A stretch of DNA of 11,066 nt from Acetobacteraceae bacterium (GTDB lineage: Bacteria > Pseudomonadota > Alphaproteobacteria > Acetobacterales > Acetobacteraceae): assembly GCA_003164305.1 (NCBI GenBank), contig PLSZ01000327.1:1-11066 (forward strand). The letters run 5' to 3'. The notes beneath the pieces are model-generated. The model made no database searches. It was not told the origin of the DNA and worked only from the letters and a program-made list of their open reading frames with translations. Position 1 is the stretch's first letter, and each line of letters opens with the position of its first letter. A program made the translations under genes and the position numbers. Positions 7,872-11,066 of the stretch are shown piece after piece.

Positions 7872-7911
7872 TACCACGGAGAACACCGAGGGCCACTGAG
7901 GGCCACTGAGG
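7872..7911 (+). repeat. Left copy of the 40-nt inverted repeat
   Basis: The copy begins TACCACGGAGAACACC and contains two tandem units GAGGGCCACT (7888-7897 and 7898-7907). It matches the reverse complement of 8304-8343 at 37 of 40 positions, with an uninterrupted 28-nt identity at 7879-7906. It lies 11 bp beyond the stop codon of the GxxExxY gene. Confidence 0.92.
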
Positions 7912-7922
7912 GTATGAACGCG

Positions 7923-8297
7923 TCAGACGATGAAACGGCGGAGACCGTCTATCAGGCGAATCGCGTGAAAATTGATCAGCAGGCCGACGCGGATTTTGCT
8001 CAGGCGAAGGTAGGTCAGGATCTGGGCTTCATGCGTTGGGAGCAGGGCGGCGACGGCTTTGATTTCCAGAATGATGGCGTTTTCAACAATCATGTCGGCG
8101 CGAAATCCCATGGGGACCGTGGTGCCTTTGTACGTGACGGGCACGGCGACCTGACTTTGAAAGGCGATATTGGCCCGGATTAATTCCAAAGCGAGAAATT
8201 CCACGTACACCGATTCCAGAAGGCCTGGGCCGGTATTTCGGTGAACCTCGATCGCGAGGCCGATGACACGTTTCGTGAGATCGGGATGTGGGAGCAC
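7923..8297 (-). CDS. GxxExxY family protein (PD-(D/E)xK-like)
   Basis: This 124-residue protein is full length for the GxxExxY family (PDDEXK_3 type). The family name motif is seen as G25-L-L-E28-S-V-Y31 after AIEVHRNTGP. A nuclease-like core follows: D68 in FRADMIV, then E78-I-K80 in IILEIKA, which has the spacing of a PD-(D/E)xK active site. The family-typical HEAQILTYLRLS and VGLLINF come next. No experimentally established function is known to me for this family; DNA or RNA cleavage is an inference from the fold signature. The start is GTG 8297, preceded by GGAG seven bases upstream, and that GGAG belongs to the flanking inverted repeat. It is codirectional with the FAD oxidoreductase downstream, so read-through is possible. 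Confidence 0.9.
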   Translation of the reverse strand: MLPHPDLTKRVIGLAIEVHRNTGPGLLESVYVEFLALELIRANIAFQSQVAVPVTYKGTTVPMGFRADMIVENAIILEIKAVAALLPTHEAQILTYLRLSKIRVGLLINFHAIRLIDGLRRFIV

Positions 8298-8308
8298 CGT
8301 TCTTCTCC
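8298..8308 (-). promoter_or_regulatory. Repeat-derived Shine-Dalgarno sequence of the GxxExxY gene
   Basis: On the minus strand the inner edge of the right inverted repeat reads CGGAGA, giving GGAG (8305-8308), then AAGAACG and the GTG start. Thus the repeat supplies the translation signal of the gene it encloses. The other repeat copy has TGAGG at the matching place, so this end has diverged from the left one exactly where the site is needed. Confidence 0.6.
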
Positions 8309-8343
8309 GTGGCCCTCAGTGGCCCTCGGTGTTCTCTGTGGTA
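8304..8343 (-). repeat. Right copy of the 40-nt inverted repeat
   Basis: Read on the minus strand it starts TACCACAGAGAACACC, runs through the same GAGGGCCACT unit and ends GAGGGCCACGGAGA. Compared with the left copy it has three differences: A for G at position 7, G for T at position 36 and A for G at position 40. The first is near the outer edge and the other two are at the inner edge. Confidence 0.92.
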
Positions 8344-8525
8344 AACCTTGCGAAAGATTGAACGAACACGGGCCTCGAAGTTTTCCCATGAAACCGGCTG
8401 TGCGCGGTCGGACACCCTGACTGATGCCCGCGCTCACTCCAAAGTCCGTCGCCGCCGCGCGACAGTTGACGCCAGACCCGCGCCGGGGAACCTTGCCGGC
8501 GGGTAGTCGAACAAGGAAACATCCA

Positions 8526-9673
8526 ATGTCATTGCGCGAGGCGGGCGCCGTCACCGGCGTCGGCGAAACGAAATACATGCGCGGCACCGATCGCACGCCG
8601 GTGTCGCTGGCGATGGAGGCGTCACTCAACGCGATCGCCGACGCCGGCCTGAAACCGACCGACATCGACGGCCTGATCCCGTATGGCACCGGCGCGGTGG
8701 CCGAAGACTTCATCACCAATTTCGGCATTCCCGACCTGCGCTTTTCCGCGACGACGCCGATGGGCGGCGCTTCCGCCGTGGCCTCGATCCAGTGCGCGCT
8801 CGCGGTCATCCAGGCGGGCATTTGCAAGCACGTGCTGTTGTCGTTGGGCCGAACCGGTTACTCGGGTGGCCGGATTGGCACGCGCGTGCAACAAATGCCG
8901 CAGTTCCGCGCCATCGGCGAGTTCGAGATGCCGTCCGGCGCCATCGCGCCGCCGCAACTCTATGCCGTCATGGCGCGCCGCCATTTCGAACTCTACGGCA
9001 CCACCTCCCGCCAGTTGGCCGAGATCGCCGTCACCACGCGCCAGCACGCGATCCGCAATCCGAACGCGACGATGCAACGGCCGATGACGATCGAGGATCA
9101 CCAGGCCTCGCGGATGATTTCCGATCCGTTTCGTTTGCTGGATTGCTCGCTGGAGAGCGACGGCGCCGCCGCGGTAGTGATCAGCGCGCCCGAGATCGCG
9201 AAGGACCTGCGCAAGAAGCCCGTGCTGGTGATGGGTGTGGCCGAGGGTCACCCGGACTCGCCGTCGGTGATTTCGCAACGCCCGGATATCACGACATTGG
9301 GTCTGGCCAAGGCAGCACCCAAAGCGTTCGCGATGGCCGGCGTGACGCACGCCGACATTGATGTCGCCGAAGTGTACGACTGCTTCACCTACATCGTGAT
9401 GTGCCAACTGGAAGACATGGGTTTCTGTAAAAAAGCGAGGGCGGCGGCTTCGTCGAGAACGGTGCCCTGGGCATCGATGGCCGCCTGCCGGTGAACACCC
9501 ACGGAGGCTTGTTGTCCGAGGCGCACATGGCCGGCATGAACCACATCGTCGAACTCACCCGCCAGTTGCGCGGAGAGGCCGCGGTGCAGGTGCCGGACGC
9601 TGAAATCGGCCTGGTGACCGGCTACGGCGATCTCGGCGACGGCTCCATCGCCATCATGCGGAGGGCGGCATGA
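8526..9673 (+). pseudogene. Thiolase-superfamily protein (SCP-x/Ltp2 type), frameshifted
   Basis: The first frame (8526-9494) encodes an N-terminal thiolase domain (AGAVTGVGETKY, LAMEASLNAIADAGL, DIDGLIPYGTG), a QLAEIA block, CSLESDGAAAVVIS at about 207-220, and the C-terminal-domain motif AEVYDCFTY near 281-289. After GFCKK (residue 303, A6 run 9429-9434) the frame turns to nonsense. The homologous C-terminus continues in the -1 register as [18 protein letters not shown] sequence, [14 protein letters not shown] and [11 protein letters not shown] to TGA 9671-9673. Inserting one G after 9434 restores about 382 residues with [12 protein letters not shown]. The region where thiolases carry the nucleophilic Cys (SATTPMGGASAVAS, about 74-87) has none, as in Ltp2-type aldolases. 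ATG 8526 is chosen for AAGGA eight bases upstream. The stop overlaps the DUF35 gene, its likely partner. A sequencing indel is possible. Confidence 0.85.
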
Positions 9674-10074
9674 GTTACGACAAGCTGGTCCCCGAGCCGA
9701 CCGCCGACACCAAACCCTTCTGGGACGCGCTGCACGAGGGAAAGTTTCGCCTGCAACGATGCGCCGATTGCGGCAAGGTGCGGCACTATCCTCGCCCGGT
9801 GTGCGACGCGTGTTACTCGATGAAAGCCGAATGGGTCGATGCGTCCGGCCGCGGCACCGTGCATAGTTGGACCATTACGCACCACGCGTTCCATCCCGGA
9901 TTTAAGGCGGACCTGCCGTTGATGCTGCTGACCGTCGATCTCGATGAGGGCGTGCGGATGCAAGCCCAGGGAAGAGGGATTGAAGAGTCGGAACTGCGGA
10001 TTGGGTTGCCGGTGAAGGTCGGCTTCGCGCGGGTGAAGGACGATCTGACGTTACCGGTGTTCGAGAACCGGTGA
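9670..10074 (+). CDS. DUF35 zinc-ribbon/OB-fold acyl-CoA-binding partner protein
   Basis: This 134-residue protein has the classic two-part DUF35 form. After an N-terminal helix ([17 protein letters not shown]) comes a rubredoxin-like zinc ribbon with C31-x2-C34 and C45-x2-C48 ([18 protein letters not shown]). An OB-fold follows ([35 protein letters not shown]). Family members pair with thiolase-fold enzymes, for example Ltp2 with the ChsH2 DUF35 domain in steroid side-chain degradation and PhlB in the PhlACB acetyltransferase. Here the start codon overlaps the thiolase stop (ATGA), so the two would form a complex. The ring or acyl-CoA substrate cannot be told from the sequence. The protein itself looks intact, although its partner is frameshifted. 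Confidence 0.93.
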   Translation: MSYDKLVPEPTADTKPFWDALHEGKFRLQRCADCGKVRHYPRPVCDACYSMKAEWVDASGRGTVHSWTITHHAFHPGFKADLPLMLLTVDLDEGVRMQAQGRGIEESELRIGLPVKVGFARVKDDLTLPVFENR

Positions 10075-10160
10075 CCTGGCGCGCATCGAGCCGCGCCCGT
10101 ATGCCGCGTGCCCCCCGGCCGGTCCAGGTTCGCGCCCAGTTTCGTGAAGATCTGGTGCGC

Positions 10161-10179
10161 CCAATCCGCTCATGATTGG
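10161..10179. repeat. Small inverted repeat CCAATC-N7-GATTGG
   Basis: CCAATC at 10161-10166 and GATTGG at 10174-10179 are perfect inverse copies seven bases apart. It lies just before the larger hairpin. It could be an operator half-site pair or a small hairpin; no regulator is indicated. Confidence 0.5.
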
Positions 10180-10191
10180 TTGCATCCGAAC

Positions 10192-10238
10192 CGGGGGCGC
10201 CTTGGCGACGAACCCCGCGGGAACCAACGGCGCCCCCG
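10192..10238. terminator. Strong GC-rich stem-loop after the DUF35 gene, possible terminator
   Basis: CGGGGGCGCCTTGG at 10192-10205 pairs with CCAACGGCGCCCCCG at 10224-10238: 14 base pairs with a single bulged C (10228) and an 18-nt loop. It lies about 118 bp after the DUF35 stop. There is no T run directly after the stem, so it is not a textbook intrinsic terminator. It could be a transcript-end structure or an intergenic repeat. The stem is directly visible; its function is inference. Confidence 0.4.
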
Positions 10239-10382
10239 CGCGTAACACCATTCCTCGCACGACGCCCGCCAACCCCGTCGAGCCGCGCCAGAATTGGTAA
10301 CGATGATGTGTTTTTTTGGTTGCGTAAACACGATCGCATGTCCACGGTTTCGAACCATCCATTGAATCAGGGAAGAGACGCG

Positions 10383-10757
10383 ATGAAACGTCTGATCACT
10401 CCGGTGTCGCTCGGCCTTGGCGCCCTGCTCTGCCTTTCCGCCTGCACCAACCCCTACGATCCCGGCCAGCGCGCCGTGGGAGGCGCCTTGCTCGGCGCGG
10501 GCACGGGTGCCGCGATTGGCGCCATCGCTGGCGGTGGGCGAGGGGCCGCGACCGGCGCCCTCATCGGTGGCGCGGTTGGCGCCGCGGGCGGCGTCGCGAC
10601 CACGCCTCCGCCTCCAGGCTACTACGCGCAACCGCGGCCAGGCTACTACGCGCAACCGCAGCCGGGCTACTACACGCAACCGCAGCCGGGCTATTACGAG
10701 CCACCGCCGCCTCCGGGCTATTACCCGCCACCGCCCCCACCTGGCTATTATCGCTGA
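10383..10757 (+). CDS. Glycine-zipper lipoprotein with Pro-Gly-Tyr-Tyr repeat tail
   Basis: This is a 124-residue predicted outer-envelope lipoprotein. Residues 1-21 form a lipoprotein signal peptide, MKRLITPVSL then a hydrophobic core, with lipobox L18-S-A-C21. Residues 31-71 are a glycine-zipper region (AVGGALLGAGTGAAIGAIAGGG and a second half GALIGGAVGAAGG), typical of YMGG-like or SlyB/OmpA-linker proteins that insert in membranes. Residues 75-124 are proline-tyrosine rich, with six PGYY units. ATG 10383 is used because the GGGAAGAG just upstream is well placed and the signal peptide starts there; in-frame ATG 10338 would add 15 residues before it. It is not linked to the genes on either side. 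The family is common and its exact role is unknown, perhaps envelope integrity. Confidence 0.87.
   Translation: MKRLITPVSLGLGALLCLSACTNPYDPGQRAVGGALLGAGTGAAIGAIAGGGRGAATGALIGGAVGAAGGVATTPPPPGYYAQPRPGYYAQPQPGYYTQPQPGYYEPPPPPGYYPPPPPPGYYR
10614..10736 (+). repeat. 24-bp tandem repeats coding the PGYY tail
   Basis: Units of 24 bp start at 10614, 10638, 10662 and 10686 without gaps, each beginning CC(A/G)GGCTA(C/T)TAC. After a 3-bp insert, another unit starts at 10713. Each encodes P-G-Y-Y-x-x-P-x. The first two units differ at one base, so the array is recently duplicated and probably length-variable. Confidence 0.85.
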
Positions 10758-10764
10758 CCGGACA

Positions 10765-10804
10765 CGCGATCCGCCTGTGGCATCAAACGGGCACGCGGAT
10801 CGCG
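10765..10804. terminator. Inverted repeat between convergent genes, possible bidirectional terminator
   Basis: CGCGATCCGC (10765-10774) is the exact inverse of GCGGATCGCG (10795-10804), separated by 20 nt. It begins 8 bp after the lipoprotein stop and lies before the 3' end of the opposing DUF1501 gene. The position fits a shared transcription end, but no T-run follows on either strand. Confidence 0.4.
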
Positions 10805-10847
10805 CATTGCTCCGGACGAAACCGGGGCCGCTCGCGTCGCCGAGTGG

Positions 10848-11066
10848 TTACGCCGTTCGCACCAAACCGTGCAAAAGCTGAGCCCGAGCGCCGCCCGGGA
10901 ACACCGCCGTGAGCGCGCTCTGGCCGAGCCCCAGATGGGGACCAAGTATGCCCATGGCGACCGAGCGCAGATCCGTCGTCGGCGCCAGATCGCGGTTCTC
11001 GAATAGCTGACCCTGCGCCAGGCCGGGCCAGTTCGCGATCACCCGGCCACCCGCCACCGCGCCGCC
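10848..11066 (-). CDS. DUF1501 family protein, C-terminal end (partial)
   Basis: The last 72 codons of a gene that continues past the right edge are visible; the frame is open to 11066 and ends in TAA at 10848-10850. The visible protein contains the C-terminal signature of DUF1501 proteins: GGRVIANWPGL, then QGQLFENRDLAPTTDLRSV, then MGILGPHLGLGQSALTAVFPG. These proteins are usually exported by the Tat system, have a sulfatase/phosphatase-like fold, and are often encoded beside a DUF1800 gene; that neighbour would lie outside the window. No enzymatic activity is established to my knowledge. A GTG at 11057 is not a real start, because the homologous sequence extends upstream of it. Confidence 0.85.
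   Translation of the reverse strand, partial: GGAVAGGRVIANWPGLAQGQLFENRDLAPTTDLRSVAMGILGPHLGLGQSALTAVFPGGARAQLLHGLVRTA

Larger units (their letters stand above)
7872..8343. mobile_element. Candidate minimal mobile cassette: inverted repeats enclosing one GxxExxY gene
   Basis: Two inverted copies of a 40-nt sequence (7872-7911 and 8304-8343) bound a single gene. Only 11 bp lie between one repeat and the stop codon, and 6 bp between the other repeat and the start codon. A 7-bp direct repeat, CGAAAGA, occurs just outside on each side (7862-7868 and 8351-8357). The GxxExxY family and the CCACGGAGAACAC-type repeats are known to occur together in many bacterial genomes as far as I recall. I know of no demonstrated mobility, and there is no transposase motif here. 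The unit interrupts what would otherwise be the space between two divergent genes. Confidence 0.55.
10075..10382. other. 308-bp intergenic spacer with stem-loops
   Basis: I see no gene I can support here; the open frames have no family resemblance or ribosome site. The spacer holds two clear inverted repeats (10161-10179 and 10192-10238). It also has an AT-rich patch around 10291-10331 with a run of seven T and GTGTTT (10308-10313) mirrored by AAACAC (10326-10331). The AT-rich patch is the likeliest promoter region for the following lipoprotein gene, but no convincing -35/-10 pair can be pointed to. Confidence 0.5.

Noticed and set aside
7296..8183. A 295-codon + strand frame crossing the FAD gene, left repeat and GxxExxY gene
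   Set aside because: It runs antisense through two well-supported genes and through a repeat; no motif or ribosome site is seen.
7872..8343. CRISPR array or conventional insertion sequence
   Set aside because: Only two inverted copies exist and there are no spacers. The enclosed protein has no DDE, serine or tyrosine transposase motifs.
8180..8827. A 215-codon minus-strand frame through the right repeat into the thiolase gene
   Set aside because: It reads the GxxExxY gene in another frame and is antisense to the thiolase; a composite artefact of the repeat.
9429..9435. Programmed -1 frameshift at A AAA AAG in the thiolase gene
   Set aside because: The heptamer is present, but the zero frame is AAA AAA G, one base off the register needed for classic tandem slippage (x AAA AAG). 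A missing G explains the data better and restores the family sequence exactly. A six-A run is also short for transcriptional slippage.
9491..9673. A separate 60-residue gene starting at GTG 9491
   Set aside because: The sequence [14 protein letters not shown] onward is the C-terminal part of the thiolase; it is the downstream piece of the frameshifted gene and lacks its own ribosome site.
10051..10362. A 103-codon minus-strand frame in the spacer after the DUF35 gene
   Set aside because: It overlaps the DUF35 end and includes both hairpins; no homology recognised and no good ribosome binding site.

Overview
The window is GC-rich, densely packed bacterial DNA. It most likely comes from an alphaproteobacterium, possibly Rhodospirillales-like. 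The evidence is the gene order ccoN-O-Q-P-G-H-I-S (fixNOQP-fixGHIS), the FixH-type CcoH, and a palindrome resembling the dispersed intergenic repeats of alphaproteobacteria. The order is inferred from context; there is no rRNA or other phylogenetic marker here.

Region 1 (1-6741, + strand) is an almost complete locus for the high-affinity cbb3-type cytochrome c oxidase. It holds the C-terminus of the catalytic subunit CcoN, the cytochrome subunits CcoO (one heme c) and CcoP (two hemes c), and the small CcoQ subunit, which at 47 aa is easily missed. The assembly genes follow directly: CcoG (iron-sulfur protein implicated in Cu(II) reduction), CcoH, CcoI (copper-exporting P-type ATPase) and CcoS. 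Every junction is very tight: stop codons sit inside Shine-Dalgarno sequences or overlap the next start. CcoI is unusually long because of an N-terminal extension and an extra segment of about 65-75 residues in the nucleotide-binding domain. That segment contains a perfect 9-bp palindrome typical of an intergenic repeat.

Region 2 (6723-7820, - strand) is a D-amino-acid-oxidase-family FAD oxidoreductase. Its 3' end overlaps the end of ccoS by 19 bp in convergent orientation. Its best start is a TTG with a good ribosome binding site.

Region 3 (7872-8343) is the most unusual structure. A single 124-aa GxxExxY gene with PD-(D/E)xK nuclease-like residues is enclosed almost exactly by two inverted copies of a 40-nt repeat (37 of 40 identical, 28-nt exact core). 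The whole unit is only about 472 bp. One repeat copy supplies the gene's Shine-Dalgarno sequence, and a 7-bp direct repeat lies just outside. It looks like a minimal one-gene mobile cassette inserted upstream of the FAD oxidoreductase.

Region 4 (8526-10074, + strand) is a thiolase-superfamily gene (SCP-x/Ltp2 type) coupled by an ATGA overlap to a DUF35 zinc-ribbon/OB-fold partner. The thiolase is broken by what looks like a one-base deletion next to an A6 run near 9435, and it lacks a cysteine at the usual nucleophile position.

Region 5 (10075-11066) contains a 308-bp spacer with strong stem-loops, a small glycine-zipper lipoprotein with a Pro-Gly-Tyr-Tyr repeat tail, a stem-loop between convergent genes, and the C-terminal end of a DUF1501 protein on the - strand that runs off the window.
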